Positions 50,992 to 59,449 of a stretch of 64,000 bases of DNA are shown here, piece by piece (the first letter of the stretch is position 1; each line of letters begins with the position of its first letter). The position numbers and the translations under genes were made by a program. The notes below the pieces were generated by a model. That model ran no database searches. It was not told the DNA's origin and was given only the letters and a program-made list of their open reading frames with translations. Source of the DNA: an uncultured Flavobacteriaceae bacterium (lineage in GTDB: Bacteria; Bacteroidota; Bacteroidia; Flavobacteriales; Flavobacteriaceae). The DNA lies in contig CANLWG010000021.1 in NCBI GenBank assembly GCA_947494715.1, positions 1 through 64,000 on the forward strand, given 5' to 3'.

Positions 50992-53574
50992 ATGAACAAA
51001 TTACCTAAAGTTCAATTTTATCCATTTATGCAGCGATCAGAAAAATTAGAGGAGTTTAAGAAATCTGTTACCAATAGGTTCAACGTTTATAACAGCCTGT
51101 TCCTTAATCTTCCCTACCGGAATATTGAGAACGTGGGTATGCTTATTCCATTGCTTTTTGAACAATGCGAAAAGGGGTTGAAATCGGGAAAAAACCCTCA
51201 GGAAATATTGGATGCCTTCTTTCAGAATTATGCCAATATTGAACCCGAAAAAGATAGGGTAGACTTCATGTTCCGCATCATCCAATACGTGGAAAGACAA
51301 GTGGTACTTTATGACAGTGTTGAGGATGCGGCCTTTCCCAAATTGCACCAGCACACCACTTCCTTGTCCATAAAAGATTATTTTCAATTGGTGAACGAGA
51401 ATAAAAGCTGGGACAAAATCGCGAAGAAACTATCCACGTTTAGTGCCCGGATAGTGCTTACCGCCCACCCTACCCAATTTTATACTCCTGCGGTTCTGGA
51501 CATTATTGAAGAGTTGCGCTCCCTAATTCTTGAGGACCGTATCAATGATATCGATTTGGCTTTACAGCAGCTGGGGCTTACCTCCTTGATCAATGCCCAA
51601 AAACCTACACCCTTGGATGAGGCCAAGAACATTATTTATATCCTTAGAAATGTGTATTATGATGCAATGGGAGAACTTTTCTCCTATATCAAGAACAACA
51701 TTAAGGATGATGATTTTGACAATTACAACATTATGAAATTGGGTTTTTGGCCAGGAGGAGATAGGGACGGAAATCCTTTTGTTACGGCTGATATGACCAA
51801 AGCTGTAGCCGATGAACTTCGCATTACCCTTATGAAGTGCTATTATAACGAGCTGAAGCGATTACGCAAGAAACTCACCTTTAAACGCCTACGGTTGCCA
51901 TTGAACAGTCTTCGGGACAATCTTTATATCGCCATGTTCGATTCCCAAAGATCGGTAGATTATGGCGATATTATTGGGCCATTGCTTAATATCCGCGACA
52001 TATTGGTAAATGATTACCATTCCCTGCATGTAAAAGAATTGGACCATTTCATAGATAAGGTAAGGATTTTTAAGACCCACTTTGCCACACTGGACATTCG
52101 CCAAGACCATAGCAAACATAAACTGGTGGTAGAAAGTGTACTTAAGCAAAAAGGGGTGATCAAGGAAGAAATAGGTGAGCTTACCAATAAGCAAATTACC
52201 CGTATCCTCCTAAAAGAAAAATGGACTTTGGATTCGGCAGATTTTGAGGATGCGATCATTAAGGATACTATCCAAAACATAGCACAATTAGGGGACATCC
52301 AGAAAAAGAATGGGGAGGAAGGTTGCAACCGTTATATTATAAGTAATTCCGAGGACATTTTTTCTGTACTCTTTGTATACGGATTATTTAGATGGTGCGG
52401 TTGGGAGGCGGATAAAATCAGTTTTGATATTGTTCCCCTTTTCGAGACCATGCAAGGGATGGAAAACTCTGAGGCCGTAATGCAATCGCTTTTTGATTTG
52501 CCGCAGTATAAAGCACATTTAGAACGAAGGAACCAGACCCAAACTATGATGCTGGGCTTTTCCGACGGTACTAAGGACGGAGGTTATTTAAAGGCCAACT
52601 GGTCTATTTTAAAGACGAAGGAAACTCTGTCCAAAGTGAGCAAGAAAAATGGGATAAGGGCCATTTTCTTTGATGGGCGTGGTGGCCCACCGGCAAGGGG
52701 AGGAGGCAAGACCCACAGATTTTATGCGGCACAGACCAAAGATGTGGCCAATCATGAGATACAGCTTACCATACAAGGCCAGACCATTACGAGTACATAT
52801 GGCAACAAAGAACAATTTATGCATAATTCCGAGCAGTTGCTCACTGCGGGATTGTCCAATAATCTATTTGGAAAAGAGCATATCATTTCTAGGCCATCCA
52901 GAAAATTGATCGAAGAATTATCGGAATTAAGTTTTGCCAAGTATGATGCCCTGAAGAACCATGAGATGTTCATTCCGTATTTGGAAAACCGAAGTACCTT
53001 AAAATACTATACCAAGGCCAACATTGGAAGTAGGCCGGGAAAAAGGGGCAATAAGAAAAAATTGGAATTTACCGATCTTAGGGCCATATCCTTTGTGGGT
53101 TCCTGGAGCCAATTGAAACAGAACGTACCAGGTTATTTTGGTTTGGGTACAGCGATTAAAACACTTAAGGATGATGGCCGGATCAACGAGGTTAAAAAAA
53201 TGTACAAGGAAGTTCCTTTTTTTAAAGCATTGATGCTCAATAGTATGATGTCTTTGTCCAAATGCTATTTTGAGCTTACCAGCTATATGAAAGAAGATAA
53301 GGCCTATAGCGATTTTTGGAATATTCTTCATGAAGAGTACAAGCTTTCAAAAGAAATGTTGCTGCTCATTTCTGGCTATAGCATTTTGATGCAGGACGAG
53401 GAATTGTCCAGGGAATCCGTTAAGATTCGGGAAAACATAGTATTGCCTTTGTTGGTCATTCAGCAATATGCGCTTCAAAAAATCGGGCAGAATGCGGACC
53501 ATAAGGATTTGTACGAGAAAATTGTAACCCGATCACTATATGGAAACATTAATGCAAGTAGAAACTCTGCTTAG
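50992..53574 (+). CDS. ppc: Phosphoenolpyruvate carboxylase
   Basis: 860 residues from the ATG at 50992 (MNKLPKVQFYPFMQRSEKLE); a TTG 36 bp upstream is in frame. Catalytic segments: TAHPTQFYTP with H159, GFWPGGDRDGNPFV, LDIRQDHSKH, the metal-site LGFSDGTKDGGYL and the glycine loop FFDGRGGPPARGGG. It makes oxaloacetate from PEP and bicarbonate to feed the TCA cycle. The length is near the usual 850-930 and no domain is missing. Confidence 0.94.
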   Translation: MNKLPKVQFYPFMQRSEKLEEFKKSVTNRFNVYNSLFLNLPYRNIENVGMLIPLLFEQCEKGLKSGKNPQEILDAFFQNYANIEPEKDRVDFMFRIIQYVERQVVLYDSVEDAAFPKLHQHTTSLSIKDYFQLVNENKSWDKIAKKLSTFSARIVLTAHPTQFYTPAVLDIIEELRSLILEDRINDIDLALQQLGLTSLINAQKPTPLDEAKNIIYILRNVYYDAMGELFSYIKNNIKDDDFDNYNIMKLGFWPGGDRDGNPFVTADMTKAVADELRITLMKCYYNELKRLRKKLTFKRLRLPLNSLRDNLYIAMFDSQRSVDYGDIIGPLLNIRDILVNDYHSLHVKELDHFIDKVRIFKTHFATLDIRQDHSKHKLVVESVLKQKGVIKEEIGELTNKQITRILLKEKWTLDSADFEDAIIKDTIQNIAQLGDIQKKNGEEGCNRYIISNSEDIFSVLFVYGLFRWCGWEADKISFDIVPLFETMQGMENSEAVMQSLFDLPQYKAHLERRNQTQTMMLGFSDGTKDGGYLKANWSILKTKETLSKVSKKNGIRAIFFDGRGGPPARGGGKTHRFYAAQTKDVANHEIQLTIQGQTITSTYGNKEQFMHNSEQLLTAGLSNNLFGKEHIISRPSRKLIEELSELSFAKYDALKNHEMFIPYLENRSTLKYYTKANIGSRPGKRGNKKKLEFTDLRAISFVGSWSQLKQNVPGYFGLGTAIKTLKDDGRINEVKKMYKEVPFFKALMLNSMMSLSKCYFELTSYMKEDKAYSDFWNILHEEYKLSKEMLLLISGYSILMQDEELSRESVKIRENIVLPLLVIQQYALQKIGQNADHKDLYEKIVTRSLYGNINASRNSA

Positions 53575-53600
53575 CTTCTTTTTACTTGCTATTCGAAAAT

Positions 53601-53638
53601 AGAAACCCCACAAATGCCCATGCATTTGCGGGGTTTCT
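53601..53638. terminator. Bidirectional terminator between ppc and the repeat lipoprotein
   Basis: A 17-bp stem with one mismatch (53601-53617 against 53622-53638) and a 4-base loop lies between two convergent genes. The flanks are A-rich on one side and TTTCTTA on the other. Confidence 0.8.
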
Positions 53639-53661
53639 TAACATATTGTTCTATTTACTTT

Positions 53662-55098
53662 TTAGTGAGGCAATTCACGGGTCACTTTAATATAATTTGA
53701 TAGGTCAAAACATCCTTCCAGATAGTCGGCGTTCATCCCTACTTCGGCTCCTTTTAAACCATCTTCATAACGTAGGTACCAGATAAGGCATACGCCAACT
53801 CCGGCCTCATCAAAATTAACACCTTCAACTGCTTCAAGAGTAGGAGGAAGGCCTAAAATGTTCCCTGCGTCGTCGGTGATCACCCAAGTACTATTAGTGC
53901 CCGAAGCTTCGGAATTGTCCAAGGTAATTCCACTTACCATGTCCGGGGTGCCGTCTACCTTAAAGGTAAAGGGGCCACCGGATAAGGTTCCGGCTTCTGT
54001 TTTTCTCCTATTGACCGTCAATGGGTTGGAGAGGTCAAAATTCCCTTTTAAGTTGTTGGCGTTCATGCCTGCTTCGGCTCCTTCCAATTCACCTTCATAA
54101 CGCAAATACCAGATAAGGCAAACACCTGGGCCTGCACCGTCAAAATCCACACCTTTAACAGCATCCAGAGTTGGTGGTAATCCTAAAATGTTTCCTTCAT
54201 CATCGGTAATCACCCAAGAGCTTTCACTTCCGTAGGCTTCGGAATCATCTATCGTAATACCCTCTACAAAATCAGGGGTCCCGTCCACACAAAAATCATA
54301 TGGACCGCCTGTAATTTCACCGGCATTGGCACCCATTAAACGCGTTACTTGTATAGAATTGGAAAGGCTGAAGCATCCTTCCAGATCGTTGGCATTCATA
54401 CCCATCTCTGCGCCTACAAGGCCGTCTTCATAGCGCAGGTACCAGATAAGACAAACTCCGGCTCCGGCCCCATCAAAATCTACACCCTTAACAGCGTCCA
54501 GGGTAGGTGGTAGGCCAAGGATATTACCTTCGTCATCCGTAATGACCCAAGTACTATTGGTACCGGCTACATCCGTATCGTCCAGGGATAATTCCGTGAC
54601 AAAATCCGGTGTGCCGTCTACCATAAATTCGTAGGGGCCTCCAGATAACGTTCCAGCATTGGGCTTACTACGTGTTACTTCTATGGAATTGGAAAGGTCA
54701 AAGGTTCCGTCCAAGTTATCCACATTCATGCCCATCTCAGCGCCTACAAGGCCATCTTCATAGCGTAGGTACCAGATAAAGCAAACTCCTGGTCCGGCTC
54801 CGTCAAAATCAACGCCACCTACATCGTCCAGCGTTGGTGGAAGACCAAGTATGTTTCCATCCGCATCGGTAATGACCCAGGTGCTATTGGAACCGACGGC
54901 ATCTGTATTGTCAATCGTAACGTCGCTTACAAAATCCGAAGTGCCATCAACACAAAAATAGAAAGGTCCTCCGGAGATAGTACCCGCAGCTGGCACCACC
55001 TCTACCTCCTCCTCTGGAGCAACGGCCTCATTGTCATCATCACAACTTGCTGCCAACAGCAAAAGTGCTAATATTGGTAATACATAGACTTTTTTCAT
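53662..55098 (-). CDS. Lipoprotein built of four ~110-residue repeats
   Basis: 478 residues. A lipobox (LLLAASC, C19) and an acidic spacer precede four repeats of about 110 residues starting near 38, 148, 259 and 369. Each begins AG-(T/E)-(I/L)-(S/T)-GGP and F-x-V-D-G-T, passes through S-T/S-W-V-I-T-D-x-x-G-N-I-L-G-L-P-P-T-L and GVC-(L/F)-IWYLRYE, and ends (S/D)-L-S-N-x-I-x-V-(T/N)-R. The cysteines in GVC recur in every repeat. The repeats are acidic (DGAGPGVC) and probably form beta sandwiches displayed on the surface. The function is unknown. Confidence 0.82.
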   Translation of the reverse strand: MKKVYVLPILALLLLAASCDDDNEAVAPEEEVEVVPAAGTISGGPFYFCVDGTSDFVSDVTIDNTDAVGSNSTWVITDADGNILGLPPTLDDVGGVDFDGAGPGVCFIWYLRYEDGLVGAEMGMNVDNLDGTFDLSNSIEVTRSKPNAGTLSGGPYEFMVDGTPDFVTELSLDDTDVAGTNSTWVITDDEGNILGLPPTLDAVKGVDFDGAGAGVCLIWYLRYEDGLVGAEMGMNANDLEGCFSLSNSIQVTRLMGANAGEITGGPYDFCVDGTPDFVEGITIDDSEAYGSESSWVITDDEGNILGLPPTLDAVKGVDFDGAGPGVCLIWYLRYEGELEGAEAGMNANNLKGNFDLSNPLTVNRRKTEAGTLSGGPFTFKVDGTPDMVSGITLDNSEASGTNSTWVITDDAGNILGLPPTLEAVEGVNFDEAGVGVCLIWYLRYEDGLKGAEVGMNADYLEGCFDLSNYIKVTRELPH

Positions 55099-55316
55099 TT
55101 TCTTTGTTTTTAAGTTTGCCTAAAAATCCAATTACTACGTAACAGGAAGCTCACAAAGGCATCAATTTTCTGTGATACTTTGAGGATGTTTTTGTTAGAA
55201 ATGGATAAGGTGTCTCCCTGTTTAATGGAACTAAGGCTTTTGACATGGGCCTGATGAGATAACACCTAAGGATACTTTAAAATAAATATCCAATGATTTT
55301 AAAAGACATTTGCGCT

Positions 55317-56417
55317 TTAAGGTATAGTATGCCTAAGTATTGTACTTAGGCCAATTTTTTTCTCTTTCCCTTTTAATATATTCTCACCCAATGATCTGAT
55401 TTCAAATTCCTTTCCAAGATCCAAATGGGTCAATAGATGGTCTGAAACAATGATATCTACTTTATGCTTGTTGCACAGAGATTGTATTCTGGCGGTCGTA
55501 TTCATGACATCTCCTGTAAAAATAATCTCTTTTTTAAGTGCCCCAATTTCGCCGGTTGTTACCTTTCCAAAATGAAAGCCGGCCTTAAAATCCGGGGAAA
55601 TACCAAAATGCTTTTGGTACCGATCCGATTTTTTTTTGAGGTCCTTTTTCATTTCGAAAAAGCATTGAATACAATTGTTATGCTTTATCCCTTTTTCAAA
55701 TTTCCAGGACACCACAATTTCATCACCTACATACTGATATACCTCTCCGTAACTATTGACTATAGCGCTAGAAAGATCAAAGTAATAGGCTCTAAGCAAT
55801 TCAAAGTACTTTACATGGCCTAATATTTCGGCAATTGTTGTGGACGATTTCATGTCGGCAAACATGAATATTCTTTCCTCTTCCTTGGGCGTATGGTATT
55901 TTCCCGTAAAGAAATTGGTCAGGACCCCATGGCCTATATTATCACTTATTTCGGCATACATAAGCGAGACGCCCAGGGAAACCAGCATTTGTAAAAGTGT
56001 ACTTAAGTGTTCAATGCTGGTAAGGAAATCAAAATACTTTTTCCACACCTGGTCATCCAGTATATGGGTTTTGAGATTAATGGAGGCCGCAATCGGAAAT
56101 GTTATCAGGATTACGATGGACAGGAATACAAAATAGATGGCCAGTTTATATGTGATGGTTTTTAAAAAGCTCTTTTTTGCGAATAAGCTATTTAGGAACA
56201 AGAGTTCAATGGTTCCTACCAGAAGCCCCACCCCGGTGACGGCCAGGCTGGCGAAAACCAGAATTTTGAAATCTACCCGAATGGCGGTAGAAGGCAAGGT
56301 TTCCGAATTGCCTCCTACAGCCTGTTCAACCGTTATGAAAACCAATCCAAAAAAAAGCCAAATCAATCCAAAAGGGATGATACGCGCAATATTTCTTTTA
56401 GCTTTGGGCGATAACAC
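55317..56417 (-). CDS. Membrane-bound class III nucleotide cyclase
   Basis: 366 residues from a GTG start at 56417; there is no nearby ATG. Four membrane helices (about 14-32, 50-76, 92-112, 139-156) precede a cyclase domain. Metal-binding aspartates are D188 in FADMKSST and D232 in YVGDEIVVSW; the substrate/transition-state region is KKEIIFTGDVMNTTARI with D303, N306 and R310. It should make cAMP or cGMP; the base specificity is not certain, but D303 and the Lys before it fit adenylate cyclase. No cyclic-nucleotide receptor lies beside it. Confidence 0.85.
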   Translation of the reverse strand: MLSPKAKRNIARIIPFGLIWLFFGLVFITVEQAVGGNSETLPSTAIRVDFKILVFASLAVTGVGLLVGTIELLFLNSLFAKKSFLKTITYKLAIYFVFLSIVILITFPIAASINLKTHILDDQVWKKYFDFLTSIEHLSTLLQMLVSLGVSLMYAEISDNIGHGVLTNFFTGKYHTPKEEERIFMFADMKSSTTIAEILGHVKYFELLRAYYFDLSSAIVNSYGEVYQYVGDEIVVSWKFEKGIKHNNCIQCFFEMKKDLKKKSDRYQKHFGISPDFKAGFHFGKVTTGEIGALKKEIIFTGDVMNTTARIQSLCNKHKVDIIVSDHLLTHLDLGKEFEIRSLGENILKGKEKKIGLSTILRHTIP

Positions 56418-56518
56418 TTTTTGTGATATGAATTACTTCAATCTTATTTTGAAACAGTATTGTCCGTAAGCTTTCTTCACCAAAATGGTTTGTGGTTTTG
56501 TTCGCCCATGAATCTAAG

Positions 56519-58015
56519 TCAATTCGGTGATGTGCTCAATAATTGATAAAACACCTTAATACCGTATGCCAGTTGACCGATTTTCAAGTTCTCGTTGGGA
56601 CTGTGCTGATTGTTATCAGGATTCACCATAGGAACGATAAAGGCCGGAATCTGTAACTCATTGATGAATGGGGCAATAGGAACGGTGCCACCCATAATCC
56701 GAATCTGAACGACATCTTCCTCAAAGGCATTTTTTAATGTATTGACCAAAAAATTTCCATACGGATTGTCCAGGTCCGTACGAAATGCATCCGTTATCGA
56801 ACCCTCCTGGACCGTCATTATTTTATCGTATTCTGTACGCTGCTTTTTGGTAGGAACGGTATCGGTGATAAAGAATCCTTGTTGTTCAATGTGTCTTTTT
56901 ACTAGACCTTTTAAGCGATTGCCATCGGTTTCCGGAACGAGTCGCAGATCAAGTTCTGCGGTTGCCGTGGCTGGCACAATGGTCCGTGCCTTTTCCCCGA
57001 TCCATCCTGAGCCTAATCCCCTAATATTCAAAGAAGGATATTGTAGGGATTCCTGATAAAAACTTCCGACCTTCTCAGGAGTTTTAATGGCGAGATTGGA
57101 ATTGATGGTTTCCACGGCATCGGGAACACTTTTCAGGACTTCCAAGGTAGCATCGTCCAAAGAAATCCCATCGTAATATCCGTCTATCGTGACCTTGCCA
57201 TTTTCATCTTTCATGTTGGCCAACACTTCCGCCAATAAAAATCCCGGGTTTGGGGAATAGTTGCCATAATGTCCACTGTGTTGTGGTTTTATTGGGCCAT
57301 GGGTAGTTAAGGTCATTGTAGTAATTCCGCGACAGCCGTAGACCAAGGTTGGCTTTTCCGAAACATGTACCGGTCCATCAGCGATTACCAAAAAATCAGC
57401 CTCCAAGAGTTCTCTATATTCCTTCACCGCCTTAGGTAACGGTTTGCTACTTTTTTCCTCCTCACCATCCAAAATAATCTTGATGTTAAACGGGATTTCC
57501 ACTTTGTTTTTTTGCAACAGATCAATGGCGTTCAATAGCATTACAATGGGCCCTTTATCATCAGAAGTGGATCTACCGAACAACCGCCAATCATAATTGA
57601 GGTTTTCGTTGAGGTCCTCAAAGGATTCGATTTTCCACCCATCCCCACTTTTGGATTTTAGCACGGTTTTGTACGGATCGGGTTGATTCCATTTAGTTGG
57701 GTCCACGGACTGCCCATCAAAATGCATATAAAACAAAATAGTCGGTTTTTCATCTTCCATGGGAAGAGCGGCAAAGAATAAGGACTCGCCTTCCGTGGGG
57801 AGTATGGAGGAATTGAAGCCCCTTGCATTGAATTTTTTGGTCAACCAAGTAAGATTACGATTGATGTCCGCATGGTCCAATGCATCATTGGGAATCGCCA
57901 CAAATTCCCGAAGCTCATCAATGCTGTGGCCTACTTGTGATTTGAGTTGTACGGTATCTTGGGAAAAAATAGATAGGGTGGACAAAAGGATAAAAAACAG
58001 TATTGTTTTTTTCAT
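56519..58015 (-). CDS. M20 family metallopeptidase, secreted
   Basis: 498 residues from the ATG at 58015 with a signal peptide (TILFFILLSTLSIFS). Metal site: ILFYMHFDGQSVDP (His), STSDDKGPIVMLL (bridging Asp) and LDGEEEKSSKPL (catalytic Glu/metal Glu), with the last His in NNQHSPNENLK. The dimerisation domain lies in between. It is probably a dipeptidase or carboxypeptidase acting in the periplasm or outside. It is read in the same direction as, and 102 bp before, the cyclase gene. Confidence 0.87.
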   Translation of the reverse strand: MKKTILFFILLSTLSIFSQDTVQLKSQVGHSIDELREFVAIPNDALDHADINRNLTWLTKKFNARGFNSSILPTEGESLFFAALPMEDEKPTILFYMHFDGQSVDPTKWNQPDPYKTVLKSKSGDGWKIESFEDLNENLNYDWRLFGRSTSDDKGPIVMLLNAIDLLQKNKVEIPFNIKIILDGEEEKSSKPLPKAVKEYRELLEADFLVIADGPVHVSEKPTLVYGCRGITTMTLTTHGPIKPQHSGHYGNYSPNPGFLLAEVLANMKDENGKVTIDGYYDGISLDDATLEVLKSVPDAVETINSNLAIKTPEKVGSFYQESLQYPSLNIRGLGSGWIGEKARTIVPATATAELDLRLVPETDGNRLKGLVKRHIEQQGFFITDTVPTKKQRTEYDKIMTVQEGSITDAFRTDLDNPYGNFLVNTLKNAFEEDVVQIRIMGGTVPIAPFINELQIPAFIVPMVNPDNNQHSPNENLKIGQLAYGIKVFYQLLSTSPN

Positions 58016-58066
58016 GGAATGCATATGTGAATTGGAATTCTAAAAGTAGAAAATTCGTTTGCAAAT

Positions 58067-58297
58067 CTAGGACATTCTTGAATTTTTAAACTTCAAAATA
58101 ATCCATCTGAATAAGAGCACAAATGGAAAACCATGTAGCAGAACATCAAACCAGTCCATAACTCCCATTCCGATGCCCCCACCTGCTAGCCATTTGATTT
58201 TCCCTAAAATATGGGGCTCGGGAAAATAGGGAGCCAATCCCAAGGTAAGACATAGAAGTAGAACAATCTTCCAATTATTGATCAAGTCCTTTAGCAC
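58067..58297 (-). CDS. Small integral membrane protein
   Basis: 76 residues with two likely membrane segments (NNWKIVLLLCLTLGLAPYF and VMDWFDVLLHGFPFVLLFRW) and basic ends. No family recognised with certainty, although short RND-like or trp-operon-tail membrane proteins of this length are known in Flavobacteriaceae. Its ATG overlaps the trpA stop by 7 bp, so it is translated with the trp operon. Confidence 0.65.
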   Translation of the reverse strand: MLKDLINNWKIVLLLCLTLGLAPYFPEPHILGKIKWLAGGGIGMGVMDWFDVLLHGFPFVLLFRWIILKFKNSRMS

Positions 58298-59055
58298 CGA
58301 ATCGATTTTATAAAATTTGCAATGGAATCGACCCCATTTTGGGTCAAATGTTTTATAAAGGCGGAACCAATAATGGCCCCTTTTGCTTTTTCTGTAGCCT
58401 GCACAAAAGTCTCCGAATTACTGATACCAAAGCCCACGATTTGTGGATTTTTGAGATGTAAGGAAGCAATGCGCTTAAAATAGTCCTGTTGCTCCGCTCC
58501 GAATCCTTGCTTAGCACCTGTAGTACTGGCAGAGCTGACCATATAAATAAATCCTTCCGAGGCCCCATCAATTTGGAAAATACGCTCATCACTGGTCTGA
58601 GGTGTAATTAAAAAGGTATTGAGAAGTCCATACTTTTTAAAGATGCTCTCATATTCCTCTTGATACACATCAAAAGGAAGATCTGGAAGAATGAGTCCGT
58701 CTATTCCTATTTCCATGCATTTTTTGCAGAAGGCCTCTACCCCATATTGTAGAACGGGATTAAAATACCCCATGATAATCAAAGGAATGGAGATGGTTTT
58801 GCGAATATCCTTTAACTGTTCAAAAAGGATTTCAGTGGTCATCCCGTTTTTGAGGGCAGCGGTAGAACTTTCCTGAATGGTAGGTCCGTCTGCCAAAGGG
58901 TCACTGAAGGGCAAACCGATTTCGATCATATCCACCCCATGTTTCTCCAATTCGCCAATAATTTTCACAGTGTCGTCCAAATTGGGATAACCGGCAGTGA
59001 AATAAATGGATAGAAGTTTTCCGTCTTCCTGTAATTTTTTGTTGATTCTGTTCAT
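58291..59055 (-). CDS. trpA: Tryptophan synthase alpha subunit
   Basis: 254 residues from the ATG at 59055 (MNRINKKLQEDGKLLSIYFT). Indole-3-glycerol-phosphate lyase: catalytic Glu in VDMIEIGLPFSDPLADGPTI with its Asp in the same segment, then YFNPVLQYGVE, GLILPDLPFD and the phosphate loop VGFGISNSETF and GAIIGSAFIK. An upstream in-frame extension (to 59112) is translated palindromic repeat and not part of the gene. It lies apart from trpB because the GIY-YIG element is inserted between them. Confidence 0.95.
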   Translation of the reverse strand: MNRINKKLQEDGKLLSIYFTAGYPNLDDTVKIIGELEKHGVDMIEIGLPFSDPLADGPTIQESSTAALKNGMTTEILFEQLKDIRKTISIPLIIMGYFNPVLQYGVEAFCKKCMEIGIDGLILPDLPFDVYQEEYESIFKKYGLLNTFLITPQTSDERIFQIDGASEGFIYMVSSASTTGAKQGFGAEQQDYFKRIASLHLKNPQIVGFGISNSETFVQATEKAKGAIIGSAFIKHLTQNGVDSIANFIKSIRC

Positions 59056-59073
59056 TAAAACATCATTTTCGTT

Positions 59074-59097
59074 ATTCCTGCGAAGGCAGGAATCCAT
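59074..59097. repeat. Palindromic repeat, left end of the GIY-YIG element
   Basis: ATTCCTGC (59074-59081), a 4-base loop, and GCAGGAAT (59086-59093), followed by CCA. It is the inverted copy of the palindrome at 59416-59438. Dispersed short palindromes of this G-C-A-G-G-A-A-T-C-C-A type occur in many bacterial genomes. Confidence 0.8.
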
Positions 59098-59099
59098 TG

Positions 59100-59378
59100 C
59101 TAGTTGTACCAATCATGTGCCAAATCTTTCCATTCTGGATTTTCTTCAACTATTAGCTTTATTTTCCATTCCCTTTTCCATTTTTTCATTCGTTTTTCTC
59201 TTAGGATAGCATCATTGACATACTTATATGATTCAAAATAGACCAATTTGTCCAAGCCATATCTTTTAGTAAACCCTTTTGTTACTTTGTTTTTATGCTC
59301 TAAAACCCTTCTTTCTAAATTATTTGTCATTCCTATGTATAGCGTACCATTTTTTCTGTTACTTAAGATGTATACATA
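59100..59378 (-). pseudogene. GIY-YIG endonuclease reading frame without a native start codon
   Basis: The frame is open from 59378 to a stop at 59100 and encodes YVYILSNRKNGTLYIGMTNN (the complete GIY-YIG motif), then RRVLEHK, GFTKRYGLDKLVYFE, EKRMKKWKREWKIKLI and DLAHDWYN, matching the family of small GIY-YIG proteins of about 90 residues. A TAG stop at 59381-59379 sits directly before Y-V-Y-I where the start Met should be, and the first usable ATG is at 59330, inside the motif after Y-I-G. The gene is therefore probably broken, or starts in an unusual way. It is flanked by inverted palindromes and lies between trpB and trpA. Confidence 0.75.
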
Positions 59379-59415
59379 CTATTGGCGATGAAAGTGGTAC
59401 ATGGCTAACTTCAAG

Positions 59416-59438
59416 TGGATTCCTGCCTGCGCAGGAAT
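59416..59438. repeat. Palindromic repeat, right end of the GIY-YIG element
   Basis: TGG followed by ATTCCTGC (59419-59426), a 4-base loop and GCAGGAAT (59431-59438). Its reverse complement aligns with the repeat at 59074-59097, so the GIY-YIG frame lies inside a pair of inverted palindromes about 360 bp apart. Confidence 0.8.
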
Positions 59439-59449
59439 GACATATCACA

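Noticed and set aside
59056-59112. Longer trpA start giving an N-terminal extension
   Set aside because: The extra residues are translated palindromic repeat; TrpA homology begins at the ATG at 59055.
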